Positions 43,418 to 58,764 of a DNA stretch of 64,000 nucleotides are shown here, piece after piece (position 1 is the first letter of the stretch; each line of letters begins with the position of its first letter). Below the pieces are notes generated by a model that saw only the letters and a program-made list of their open reading frames with translations, did not search any database and had not been told where the DNA came from. The DNA comes from Bugula neritina (Eukaryota; Bryozoa; Gymnolaemata; Cheilostomatida; Bugulidae): assembly GCA_964035545.1 (NCBI GenBank), contig CAXIUT010000097.1, positions 248,001 to 312,000 of the forward strand, given 5' to 3'. Position numbers and translations under genes: made by a program.

Positions 43418-46400
43418 ACTGCAACATACTGAAATATACTGCGACACATTGCAATATACTGTAACATACTGAAAAATGCTGTAGCACACTGAAATACACT
43501 GCAACATACTGAAATACACTGTAACATATTGAAATATACTGCAACATACTGAAATACAGTGCTACATACTGAAATATACTGCAACATACTGCAACATAGT
43601 GAAATTCACTGTAACATACTGAAAAACACTGCAACATACTACAACATATTGAAATACACTGCAACACATTGAAATATACTGCAACATACCTAAATATACG
43701 GTGACATACCAAAATAAACTGTAACACATTTAAAAATACTGCAACATACTGAAATACACTGCAACATTCTGAAATACACTGCAAAATACTGTAACACACT
43801 GAAATATACTGCAACACACTGCAACATACTGCAACATACTAGAATACACTGTAACATATTGAAATATACTGCAAAATACTGAAATACACTGCTATATACT
43901 GAAATACACTGCAACGCACTACAACATACTGCAACATGCTAAAATATACTGCAACATACTGAAATACACTGCAAAATACTGAAATACACTGTAACATACT
44001 GAAGTATACTGCAACATACTGAAATACACTGCTACATACTGAAATATACTGCAACACACAGCAACATACTGCAACATACTAAAATACACTGTAATATATT
44101 GGAATACACTGCAACACATTGAAATATACTGCAAAATACTGAAATACACTGCTACATACTGAAGTTTACTGCGACACACTGCAACATACTGCAACATACT
44201 AAAATGCACTGTAACATAGTGAAATAGACTGCAACACATTGAAATATACTGCAAAATACTTAAATACACTGCTATATACTGAAATACACTGCAACACACT
44301 ACAACATACTGCAACATGCTAAAATATACTGCAACATACTGAAATACACTGCAAAATACTGAAATACACTGTAACATACTGAAGTATACTGCAACATACT
44401 GAAATACACTGCTACATACTGAAATTTACTGCGACACACCGCAACATGCCGCAACGTACTAAAATACACTGTAACATATTGGAATAGACTGCAACACATT
44501 GAAATATACTGCAAAATACTGAAATACACTGCTACATACTGAAATATACTGCAACACACTGCAACATACTGCAACATACTAAAATATACTGCAACATACT
44601 GAAATACACTGCAGAATTCTGAAATACACTGTAACATACTGAAATATACTGCAAAATACTGAAATACACTGCTACATACTGAAATATACTGCAACACACT
44701 GCGACATACTGCAACATACTAAAATACACTGTAACATATTGAAATACACTGCAACACATTGAAATATACTGCAATGTACCGAAATATATGGTAAGCTACT
44801 GAAATATACTGTCACACATTGAAAAAAACTGCAACATACTGAAATATACTGCGACACATTGCAATATACTGTAACATACTGAAATATGCTGTAGCACACT
44901 GAAATACACTGCAACTCACTGAAATATACTGCAACATACTGAAATACACTGTAACATATTGAAATATACTGCAACATACTGAAATACAGTGCTACATACT
45001 GAAATTTACTGCAACGTACTGCAACATAGTGAAATACACTGCAACATACTGCAAGATAGTGAAATACACTGTAACATACTGAAATACACCGCAAAATACT
45101 ACAACATATTGAAATGCACTGTAACATATTGAAATACACTGCAACACATTGAAATATACTGCAACATACCTAAATATACGGTAATATACCAAAATATACT
45201 GTAACACATTGAAAAATACTGCAACATACTGAAATACACTGAAACACACCGAAAAACACTGAAAATACTGTAACACACTGAAATATACTGCAAAATACTG
45301 AAATATACTGCAAAATACTGAAATACACTGCTACATATTGAAATATACTGCAACACACCGCAACATACTGCAACATACTAAAGTATACTGCAACATACTG
45401 AAATACACTGCAAAATACTGAAATACACTATAACATACTGAAATATACTGCAACATACTGAAATATACTGCTACATACTGAAATATACTGCAACAGACTG
45501 CAACATACTGCAACATACTAGAATACACTGTAACATAATGAAATACACTGCAACACATTGAAATATACTGCAAAATACTGAAATACACTGCTATATACTG
45601 AAATATACTGCAACACACTACAACATACTGCAACATGCTAAAATCTACTGCAACATACTGAAATACCCTGCAAAATACTGAAACACACTGTAACATACTG
45701 AAATACACTGCTACATACTGAAATATACTGCATTACACTGCAACATACTGCAACATACTAAAACATACTGCAACATGCTGAAATACACTGCAGAATACTG
45801 AAATACACTGTAACATACTGAAATATACTGCAAAATACTGAAATACACTGCCACATACTGAAATATACTGCAACACACTGCGACATACTGCAACATACTA
45901 AAATACACTGTAACATATTGAAATACACTGCAACACATTGAAATATACTGCAATGTACCGAAATATATGGTAAACTACTGAAATATACTGTCACACATTT
46001 AAAAATACTGCAACATACTGAAATATACTGCGACACATTGCAACATACTGTAACGTACCGAAATATGCTGTAGCACATTGAAATACACTGCAACTCACTG
46101 AAATATACTGCAACATACTGAAGTACACTGTAACATATTGAAATATACTGCAACATACTGAAATACACTGCTACATACTAAAATATACTGCAACATACTG
46201 CAACATAGTGAAATACACTGTAAGATACTGAAATACACTGCAACATACTACAACATATTGAAATACACTGCACCACATTGAAATATACTGCATTATACCT
46301 AAATATACGGTGGTATACCAAAATATACTGTCACACATTGAAAAATACTGCAACATACTGAAATATACTGCGACACATTGCAATATACTGTAACATACTG

Positions 46401-48802
46401 AAAAATGCTGTAGCACACTGAAATACACTGCAACATACTGAAATACACTGTAACATATTGAAATATACTGCAACATACTGAAATACAGTGCTACATACTG
46501 AAATATACTGCAACATACTGCAACATAGTGAAATTCACTGTAACATACTGAAAAACACTGCAACATACTACAACATATTGAAATACACTGCAACACATTG
46601 AAATATACTGCAACATACCTAAATATACGGTGACATACCAAAATAAACTGTAACACATTTGAAAATACTGCAACATACTGAAATACACTGCAACATTCTG
46701 AAATACACTGCAAAATACTGTAACACACTGCAACATACTGCAACATACTAGAATACACTGTAACATATTGAAATATACTGGAACATACTGAAATACACTG
46801 CTACATACTGAAATTTACTGCGACACACTGCAACATACTGCAACATACTAAAATGCACTGTAACATAGTGAAATAGACTGCAACACATTGAAATATACTG
46901 CAAAATACTGAAATACACTGCTATATACTGAAATACACTGCAACACACTACAACATACTGCAACATGCTAAAATATACTGCAACATACTGAAATACACTG
47001 CAAAATACTGAAATACACTGTAACATACTGAAGTATACTGCAACATACTGAAATACACTGCTACATACTGAAATATACTGCAAGACACAGCAACATACTG
47101 CAACATACTAAAATACACTGTAACATATTGGAATACATTGCAACACATTGAAATATACTGCAAAATACTGAAATACACTGCTACATACTGAAATATACTG
47201 CGACACACCGCAACATACCGCAACGTACTAAAATACACTGTAACATTTTGAAATAGACTGCAACACATTGAAATATACTGCAATGTACCGAAATATATGG
47301 TAAACTACTGAAATATACTGTCACACATGGAAAAACACTGCAACATACTGAAATATACTGCGACACATTGCAATATACTGTAACGTACTGAAATATGCTG
47401 TAGCACATTGAAATACACTGCAACTCACTGAAATATACTGCAACATACTGAAATACACTGTGACATATTGAAATATACTGCAACATACTGAAATACACTG
47501 CTACATACTAAAATATACTGCAACATACTGCAACATAGTGAAATACACTGTAACATACTGAAATACACTGCAACATACTACAACATATTGAAATACACTG
47601 CAACACATTGAAATATACTGCATTATACCTAAATATACTGTGATATACCAAAATATACTGTAACACATTTAAAAATACTGCAACATACTGAAAGACACTG
47701 CAACACACTGAAATACACTGCAAAATACTGTAACACACTGAAATATACTGCAACACACTGCAACATACTGCAACATACTAAAATATACTGCAACATACTG
47801 AAATACACTGCAAAATATTCAAATACACTGTAACATATTGAAATATACTGCAACATACTGAAATACAGTGCTACATACTGAAATATACTGCAACATGCTG
47901 CAACATAGTGAAATACACTGCAACATACTGCAAGATAGTGAAATACACTGTAACATACTGAAATACACCGCAAAATACTACAACATATTGAAATGCACTG
48001 TAACATATTGAAATACACTGCAACACATTGAAATATACTGCAACATACCTAAATATACGGTAATATACCAAAATATACTGTAACACATTGAAAAATACTG
48101 CAACATACTGAAATACACTGCAACACACCGAAAAACACTGAAAATACTGTAACACACTGAAATATACTGCAAAATACTGAAATATACTGCAAAATACTGA
48201 AATACACTGCTACATACTGAAATATTCTGCAACACACTGCAACATACTGCAACATACTAAAGTATACTGCAACATACTGAAATACACTGCAAAATACTGA
48301 AATACACTATAACATACTGAAATATACTTCAACATACTGAAATATACTGCTACATACTGAAATATACTGCAACACACTGCAACATACTGCAACATACTAG
48401 AATACACTGTAACATAATGAAATACACTGCAACACATTGAGATATACTGCAAAATACTGAAATACACTGCTATATACTGAAATACACTGCAACACACTAC
48501 AACATACTGCAACATGCTAAAAGCTGCAACATACTGAAATACACTGCTACATACTGAAGTATACTGCAAAACACAGCAACATACTGCAACATACTAAAAT
48601 ATACTGCAACATACTAGAATACACTGTAACATAATGAAATACACTGCAACACATTGAAATATACTGCAAAATACTGAAATACACTGCTATATACTGAAAT
48701 ATACTGCAACACACTACAACATACTGCAACATGCTAAAATACACTGTAACATATTGGAATACATTGCAACACATTGAAATATACTGCAAAATACTGAAAT
48801 AC
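43418..48802 (+). repeat. 5,385-bp tandem duplication, copy 2
   Basis: Second copy of 38,033-43,417. At the left junction ACTGCAACATACTG follows GAAATAC. At the right end the match is lost near 48,808, where CACTGCTACAT replaces CACTGCAACAT. With two visible differences in 5.4 kb this is among the youngest events in the window, unless it was sequence-corrected by gene conversion or is an assembly artefact. Confidence 0.94.
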
Positions 48803-51800
48803 ACTGCTACATACTGAAATATACTGCGACACACCGCAACATACCGCAACGTACTAAAATACACTGTAACATATTGAAATAGACTGCAACACATTGAAAT
48901 ATACTGCAAAATACTGAAATACACTGCTACATACTGAAATATACTGCAACACACTGCAACATACTGCAACATACTAAAATATACTGCAACATACTGAAAT
49001 ACACTGCAGAATACTGAAATACACTGTAACATACTGAAATATACTGCAAAATACTGAAATACACCGCTACATACTGAAATATACTGCAACACACTGCGAC
49101 ATACTGCAACATACTAAAATACACTGTAACATATTGAAATACACTGCAACACATTGAAATATACTGCAATGTACCGAAATATATGGTAAACTACTGAAAT
49201 ATACTGCAACACACTACAACATACTGCAACATGCTAAAATATACTGCAACATACTGAAATACACTGCAAAATACTGAAATACACTGTAACATACTGAAGT
49301 ATACTGCAACATACTGAAATACACTGCTACATACTGAAATATACTGCAACACACAGCAACATACTGCAACATACTAAAATACACTGTAACATATTGGAAT
49401 ACACTGCAACACATTGAAATATACTGCAAAATACTGAAATACACTGCTACATACTGAAGTTTACTGCGACACACTGCAACATACTGCAACATACTAAAAT
49501 GCACTGTAACATAGTGAAATAAACTGCAACACATTGAAATATACTGCAAAATACTGAAATACACTGCTATATACTGAAATACACTGCAACACACTACAAC
49601 ATACTGCAACATGCTAAAATATACTGCAACATACTGAAATACACTGCAAAATACTGAAATACACTGTAACATACTGAAGTATACTGCAACATACTGAAAT
49701 ACACTGCTACATACTGAAATTTACTGCGACACACCGCAACATACCGCAACGTACTAAAATACACTGTAACATATTGGAATAGACTGCAACACATTGAAAT
49801 ATACTGCAAAGTACTGAAATACACTGCTACATACTGAAATATACTGCAACACACTGCAACATACTGCAACATACTAAAATATACTGCAGCATACTGAAAT
49901 ACACTGCAGAATACTGAAATACACTGTAACATACTGAAATATACTGCAAAATACTGAAATACACTGCTACATACTGAAATATACTGCAACACACTGCGAC
50001 ATACTGCAACATACTAAAATACACTGTAACATATTGAAATACACTGCAACACATTGAAATATACTGCAATGTACCGAAATATATGGTAAACTACTGAAAT
50101 ATACTGTCACATATTGAAAAAAACTGCAACATACTGAAATATACTGCGACACATTGCAATATACTGTAACATACTGAAAGATGCTGTAGCACACTGAAAT
50201 ACACTGCAACTCACTGAAATATACTGCAACATACTGAAATACACTGTAACATATTGAAATATACTGCAACATACTGAAATACAGTGCTACATACTGAAAT
50301 TTACTGCAACGTACTGCAACATAGTGAAATACACTGCAACATACTGCAAGATAGTGAAATACACTGTAACATACTGAAATACACCGCAAAATACTACAAC
50401 ATATTGAAATGCACTGTAACATATTGAAATACACTGCAACACATTGAAATATACTGCAACATACCTAAATATACGGTAATATACCAAAATATACTGTAAC
50501 ACATTGAAAAATACTGCAACATACTGAAATACACTGAAACACACCGAAAAACACTGCAAAATACTGTAACACACTGAAATATACTGCAACGCACTGCAAC
50601 ATACTGCAACATACTAGAATACACTGTAACATATTGAAATATACTGCAACATACTGAAATACACTGCTACATACTGAAATATACTGCAACACACTGCAAC
50701 ATACTGCAACATACTGGAATACACTGTAACATAATGAAATACACTGCAACACCTTGAAATATACTGCAAAATACTGAAATACACTGCTATATACTGAAAT
50801 ATACTGCAACACACTACAACATACTGCAACATGCTAAAATCTACTGCAACATACTGAAATACCCTGCAAAATACTGAAACACACTGTAACATACTGAAAT
50901 ACACTGCTACATACTGAAATATACTGCAACACACTGCAACATACTGCAACATACTAAAATATACTGCAACATACTGAAATACACTGCAGAATACTGAAAT
51001 ACACTGTAACATACTGAAATATACTGCAAAATACTGAAATACACTGCCACATACTGAAATATACTGCAACACACTGCAACATACTGCAACATACTAAAAT
51101 ACACTGTAACATATTGAAATACACTGCAACACATTGAAATATACTGCAATGTACCGAAATATATGGTAAACTACTGAAATATACTGTCACACATTGAAAA
51201 ATACTGCAACATACTGAAATATACTGCGACACATTGCAATATACTGTAACATACTGAAATATGCTGTAGCACACTGAAATACACTGCAACATACTGAAAT
51301 ACACTGTAACATATTGAAATATACTGCAACACACTGCAATACAGTGCTACATACTGAAATATACTGCAACATACTGCAACATAGTGAAATTCACTGTAAC
51401 ATACTGAAAAACACTGCAACATACTACAACATATTAAAATACACTGCAACACATTGAAATATACTGCAACATACCTAAATATACGGTGATATACCAAAAT
51501 AAACTGTAACACATTTAAAAAGACTGCAACATACTGAAATACACTGCAACACTCTGAAATACACTGCAAAATACTGTAACACACTGAAATATACTGCAAC
51601 ACACTGCAACATACTGCAACATACTAGAATACACTGTAACATATTGAAATATACTGCAACATACTGAAATACACTGCTACATACTGAAATTTACTGCGAC
51701 ATACAGCAACATACTGCAACATACTAAAATACACTGTAACATATTGGAATACACTGCAACACATTGAAATATACTGCAAAATACTGAAATACACTGCTAC

Positions 51801-52135
51801 ATACTGAAATATACTGCAACACACTGCAACATACTGCAACATACTAAAGTATACTGCAACATACTGAAATACACTGCAGAATACTGAAATACACTGTAAC
51901 ATACTGAAATATACTGCAAAATACTGAAATACATTGCTACATACTGAAATATACTGCAACACACTGCGACATACTGCAACATACTAAAATGCACTGTAAC
52001 ATAGTGAAATAGACTGCAACACATTGAAATATACTGCAAAATACTGAAATACAGTGCTACATACTGAAATATACTGCAACATACTGCAACATAGTGAAAT
52101 AAACTGCAACATACTGCAAGATAGTGAAATACACT
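48803..52135 (+). repeat. Mixed array between large duplications
   Basis: Decamer array made of segments whose closest relatives lie elsewhere: 49,214-49,670 resembles 38,534-38,990, 49,967-50,430 resembles 39,287-39,754, and 51,130-52,150 matches 25,218-26,240. Private changes include ACACCTTGAAAT near 50,751 and CATACTGGAATAC near 50,711. No gene or unique sequence is seen. Confidence 0.75.
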
Positions 52136-52150
52136 GTAACATACTGAAAT
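51130..52150 (+). repeat. Distant copy of 25,218-26,240
   Basis: Aligns at spacing 25,912 with matching order of rare states, including ACACTCTGAAAT, GTGAAATTCACTG and CATACAGC. The two copies are separated by more than twenty kilobases of differently ordered array, so simple neighbouring duplication does not explain the placement. Confidence 0.78.
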
Positions 52151-55100
52151 ACACTGCAGAATACTGAAATACACTGTAACATACTGAAATATACTGCAAA
52201 ATACTGAAATACACTGCTACATACTGAAATATACTGCAACACACTGCGGCATACTGCAACATACTAAAATACACTGTAACATATAGAAATACACTGCAAC
52301 ACATTGAAATATACTGCAATGTACCGAAATATATGGTAAACTACTGAAATATACTGTCACACATTGAAAAAAACTGCAAAATACTGAAATATACTGCGAC
52401 ACATTGCAATATACTGTAACATACTGAAATATGCTGTAGCACACTGAAATACACTGCAACTCACTGAAATATACTGCAACATACTGAAATACACTGTAAC
52501 ATATTGAAATATACTGCAACATACTGAAATACAGTGCTACATACTGAAATTTACTGCAACGTACTGCAACATAGTGAAATACACTGCAACATACTGCAAG
52601 ATAGTGAAATACACTGTAACATACTGAAATACACCGCAAAATACTACAACATATTGAAATGCACTGTAACATATTGAAATATACTGCAACATACTGAAAT
52701 ACAGTGCTACATACTGAAATTTACTGCAACGTACTGCAACATAGTGAAGTACACTGCAACATACTGCAAGATAGTGAAATACACTGTAACATACTGAAAT
52801 ACACCGCAAAATACTACAACATATTGAAATGCACTGTAACATATTGAAATACACTGCAACACATTGAAATATACTGCAACATACCTAAATATACGGTAAT
52901 ATACCAAAATATACTGTAACACATTGAAAAATACTGCAACATACTGAAATACACTGAAACACACCGAAAAACACTGAAAATACTGTAACACACTGAAATA
53001 TACTGCAAAATACTGAAATATACTGCAAAATACTGAAATACACTGCTACATACTGAAATATACTGCAACACACCGCAACATACTGCAACATACTAAAGTA
53101 TACTGCAACATACTGAAATACACTGCAAAATACTGAAATACACTATAACATACTGAAATATACTGCAACATACTGAAATATACTGCTACATACTGAAATA
53201 TACTGCAACACACTGCAACATACTGCAACATACTAGAATACACTGTAACATAATGAAATACACTGCAACACATTGAAATATACTGCAAAATACTGAAATA
53301 CACTGCTATATACTGAAATATACTGCAACACACTACAACATACTGCAACATGCTAAAATCTACTGCAACATACTGAAATACCCTGCAAAATACTGAAACA
53401 CACTGTAACATACTGAAATACACTGCTACATACTGAAATATACTGCAACACACTGCAACATACTGCAACATACTAAAATATACTGCAACATACTGAAATA
53501 CACTGCAGAATACTGAAATACACTGTAACATACTGAAATATACTGCAAAATACTGAAATACACTGCTACATACTGAAATATACTGCAACACACTGCGACA
53601 TACTGCAACATACTAAAATACACTGTAACATATTGAAATACACTGCAACACATTGAAATATACTGCAATGTACCGAAATATATGGTAAACTACTGAAATA
53701 TACTGTCACACATTTAAAAATACTGCAACATACTGAAATATACTGCGACACATTGCAACATACTGTAACGTACTGAAATATGCTGTAGCACATTGAAATA
53801 CACTGCAACTCACTGAAATATACTGCAACATACTGAAATACACTGTAACATATTGAAATATACTGCAACATACTGAAATACACTGCTACATACTAAAATA
53901 TACTGCAACATACTGCAACATAGTGAAATACACTGTAAGATACTGAAATACACTGCAACATACTACAACATATTGAAATACACTGCAACACATTGAAATA
54001 TACTGCATTATACCTAAATATACGGTGGTATACCAAAATATACTGTCACACATTGAAAAATACTGCAACATACTGAAATATACTGCGACACATTGCAATA
54101 TACTGTAACATACTGAAAAATGCTGTAGCACACTGAAATACACTGCAACATACTGAAATACACTGTAACATATTGAAATATACTGCAACATACTGAAATA
54201 CAGTGCTACATACTGAAATATACTGCAACATACTGCAACATAGTGAAATTCATTGTAACATACTGAAAAACACTGCAACATACTACAACATATTGAAATA
54301 CACTGCAACACATTGAAATATACTGCAACATACCTAAATATACGGTGACATACCAAAATAAACTGTAACACATTTAAAAATACTGCAACATACTGAAATA
54401 CACTGCAACATTCTGAAATACACTGCAAAATACTGTAACACACTGAAATATACTGCAACACACTGAAAAATACTGCAACATACTAGAATACACTGTAACA
54501 TATTGAAATATACTGCAAAATACTGAAATACACTGCTATATACTGAAATACACTGCAACACACTACAACATACTGCAACATGCTAAAATATACTGCAACA
54601 TACTGAAATACACTGCAAAATACTGAAATACACTGTAACATACTGAAGTATACTGCAACATACTGAAATACACTGCTACATACTGAAATATAGTGCAACA
54701 CACAGCAACATACTGCAACATACTAAAATACACTGTAACATATTGGAATACACTGCAACACATTGAAATATACTGCAAAATACTGAAATACACTGCTACA
54801 TACTGAAGTTTACTGCGACACACTGCAACATACTGCAACATACTAAAATGCACTGTAACATAGTGAAATAGACTGCAACACATTGAAATATACTGCAAAA
54901 TACTTAAATACACTGCTATATACTGAAATACACTGCAACACACTACAACATACTGCAACATGCTAAAATATACTGCAACATACTGAAATATACTGCAAAA
55001 TACTGAAATACACTGCCACATACTGAAATATACTGCAACACACTGCGACATACTGCAACATACTAAAATACACTGTAACATATTGAAATACACTGCAACA

Positions 55101-56488
55101 CATTGAAATATACCGCAATGTAACGAAATATATGGTAAACTACTGAAATATACTGTCACACATTTAAAAATACTGCAACATACTGAAATATACTGCGACA
55201 CATTGCAACATACTGTAACGTACTGAAATATGCTGTAGCACATTGAAATACACTGCAACTCACTGAAGTATACTGCAACATACTGAAATACACTGTAACA
55301 TATTGAAATATACTGCAACATACTGAAATACACTGCTACATACTAAAATATACTGCAACATACTGCAACCTAGTGAAATACACTGTAAGATACTGAAATA
55401 CACTGCAACATACTACAACATATTGAAATACACTGCAACACATTGAAATATACTGCATTATACCTAAATATACGGTGGTATACCAAAATATACTGTCACA
55501 CATTGAAAAATACTGAAACATACTGAAATATACTGCGACACATTGCAATATACTGTAACATACTGAAAAATGCTGTAGCACACTGAAATACACTGCAACA
55601 TACCGAAATACACTGTAACATATTGAAATATACTGCAACATACTGAAATACAGTGCTACATACTGAAATATACTGCAACATACTGCAACATAGTGAAATT
55701 CACTGTAACATACTGAAAAACACTGCAACATACTACAACATATTGAAATACACTGCAACACATTGAAATATACTGCAACATACCTAAATATACGGTGACA
55801 TACCAAAATAAACTGTAACACATTTAAAAATACTGCAACATACTGAAATACACTGCAACATTCTGAAATACACTGCAAAATACTGTAACACACTGAAATA
55901 TACTGCAACACACTGCAACATACTGCAACATACTAGAATACACTGTAACATATTGAAATATACTGGAACATACTGAAATACACTGCTACATACTGAAATT
56001 TACTGCGACACACTGCAACATACTGCAACATACTAAAATGCACTGTAACATAGTGAAATAGACTGCAACACATTGAAATATACTGCAAAATACTGAAATA
56101 CACTGCTATATACTGAAATACACTGCAACACACTACAACATACTGCAACATGCTAAAATATACTGCAACATACTGAAATACACTGCAAAATACTGAAATA
56201 CACTGTAACATACTGAAGTATACTGCAACATACTGAAATACACTGCTACATACTGAAATATACTGCAACACACAGCAACATACTGCAACATACTAAAATA
56301 CACTGTAACATATTGGAATACATTGCAACACATTGAAATATACTGCAAAATACTGAAATACACTGCTACATACTGAAATATACTGCGACACACCGCAACA
56401 TACCGCAACGTACTAAAATACACTGTAACATATTGAAATAGACTGCAACACATTGAAATATACTGCAAAATACTGAAATACACTGCTA
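52136..56488 (+). repeat. 4.35-kb block, left copy (spacing 6,629)
   Basis: Matches 58,765-63,117. I noticed roughly ten substitutions, for example 54,489-54,501 unchanged but GTGAAATTCATTG near 54,247 against GTGAAATTCACTG in the other copy. It starts inside a 170-bp tandem region and ends within a GAAATACACTGCTA stretch. It is older than the 5,385- and 2,810-bp duplications by visible divergence. Confidence 0.87.
52511..52850 (+). repeat. 170-bp local tandem duplication (two copies)
   Basis: Units 52,511-52,680 and 52,681-52,850 share seventeen decamers including CAACGTACTGC and ACACCGCAAAATACTAC. One difference is clear: GTGAAATAC near 52,574 against GTGAAGTAC near 52,744. Confidence 0.9.
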
Positions 56489-58764
56489 CATACTGAAATA
56501 TACTGCAACACACTGCAACATACTGCAACATACTAAAATATACTGCAACATACTGAAATACACTGCAGAATACCGAAATACACTGTAACATACTGAAATA
56601 TACTGCAAAATACCGAAATACACCGCTACATACTGAAATATACTGCAACACACTGCGACATACTGCAACATACTAAAATACACTGTAACATATTGAAATA
56701 CACTGCAACACATTGAAATATACTGCAAAATACTGAAATACACTGCTATATACTGAAATATACTGCAACACACTACAACATACTGCAACATGCTAAAATC
56801 TACTGCAACATACTGAAATACCCTGCAAAATACTGAAACACACTGTAACATACTGAAATACACTGCTACATACTGAAATATACTGCAACACACTGCAACA
56901 TACTGCAACATACTAAAATATACTGCAACATACTGAAATACACTGCAGAATACTGAAATACACTGTAACATACTGAAATATACTGCAAAATACTGAAATA
57001 CACTGCCACATACTGAAATATACTGCAACACACTGCGACATACTGCAACATACTAAAATACACTGTAACATATTGAAATACACTGCAACACATTGAAATA
57101 TACTGCAATGTACCGAAATATATGGTAAACTACTGAAATATACTGTCACACATTTAAAAATACTGCAACATACTGAAATATACTGCGACACATTGCAACA
57201 TACTGTAACGTACTGAAATATGCTGTAGCACATTGAAATACACTGCAACTCACTGAAATATACTGCAACATACTGAAATACACTGTAACATATTGAAATA
57301 TACTGCAACATACTGAAATACACTGCTACATACTAAAATTTACTGCAACATACTGCAACATAGTGAAATACACTGTAAGATACTGAAATACACTGCAACA
57401 TACTACAACATATTGAAATACACTGCAACACATTGAAATATACTGCATTATACCTAAATATACGGTGGTATACCAAAATATACTGTCACACATTGAAAAA
57501 TACTGAAACATACTGAAATATACTGCGACACATTGCAATATACTGTAACATACTGAAAAATGCTGTAGCACACTGAAATACACTGTTACATACTGAAATT
57601 TACTGCGACATACAGCAACATACTAAAATACACTGTAACATATTGAAATACACTGCAACACATTGAAATATACTGCAATGTTCCAAAATATATGGTAAAC
57701 TACTGAAATATACTGTCACACATTGAAAAATACTGCAACATACTGAAATATACTGCGACACATTGCAATATACTGTAACATACTGAATTATGCTGTAGCA
57801 CACTGAAATACACTGCAACATACTGAAGTACACTGTAACATAATGAAATATACTGCAACATACTGAAATACAGTGCTACATACTGAAATATACTGCAACA
57901 TACTGCAACATAGTGAAATTCACTGTAACATACTGAAAAACACTGCAACATACTACAACATATTGAAATACACTGCAACACATTGAAATATACTGCAACA
58001 TACCTAAATATACGGTGATATACCAAAATAAACTGTAACACATTTAAAAAGACTGCAACATACTGAAATACACTGCAACACTCTGAAATACACTGCAAAA
58101 TACTGTAACACACTGAAATATACTGCAACACACTGCAACATACTGCAACATACTAGAATACACTGTAACATATTGAAATATACTGCAACATACTGAAATT
58201 CCCTGCTACATGCTGAAATTTACTGCGACATACAGCAACATACTGCAACATACTAAAATACACTGTAACATATTGGAATACACTGCAACACATTGAAATA
58301 TACTTCAAAATACTGAAATACACTGCTACATACTGAAGTTTACTGCGACACACTGCAACATACTGCAACATACTGAAATGCACTGTAACATAGTGAAATA
58401 GACTGCAACACATTGAAATATACTGCAAAATACTGAAATACACTGCTATATACTGAAATACACTGCAACACACTACAACATACTGCAACATGCTAAAATA
58501 TACTGCAACATACTGAAATACACTGCAAAATACTGAAATACACTGTAACATACTGAAGTATACTGCAACATACTGAAATACACTGCTACATACTGAAATT
58601 TACTGCGACACACCGCAACATACCGCAACGTACTAAAATACACTGTAACATATTGGAATAGACTGCAACACATTGAAATATACTGCAAAATACTGAAATA
58701 CACTGCTACATACTGAAATATACTGCAACACACTGCAACATACTGCAACATACTAAAATATACT
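56489..58764 (+). repeat. Array between the two 4.35-kb copies
   Basis: Decamer array with a composite origin. The left part to about 57,590 continues the family of 56,740-57,580. Near 57,590-57,625 the sequence switches to a CTGTTACATACTG module and then to an 890-bp-type unit (57,640-58,560) related to 35,792-36,712. No gene is visible. Confidence 0.75.
57640..58560 (+). repeat. Displaced 890-bp-type unit
   Basis: Aligns with 35,792-36,712 at spacing 21,848 and shares TGAATTATGCTG, ATTCCCTGCTACATGCTG and TACTTCAAAATAC. It is the only full unit with these states to the right of 37 kb. Private changes include AATGTTCCAAAATA near 57,678 and CATAATGAAATATAC near 57,839. Confidence 0.8.

Noticed and set aside
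54563-55333. 256-codon open frame on the - strand (and 61,192-61,962)
   Set aside because: Longest antisense frame, but again pure repeat. It ends where the array happens to have a CTA variant in frame, and copies of the same block elsewhere are broken at different points.
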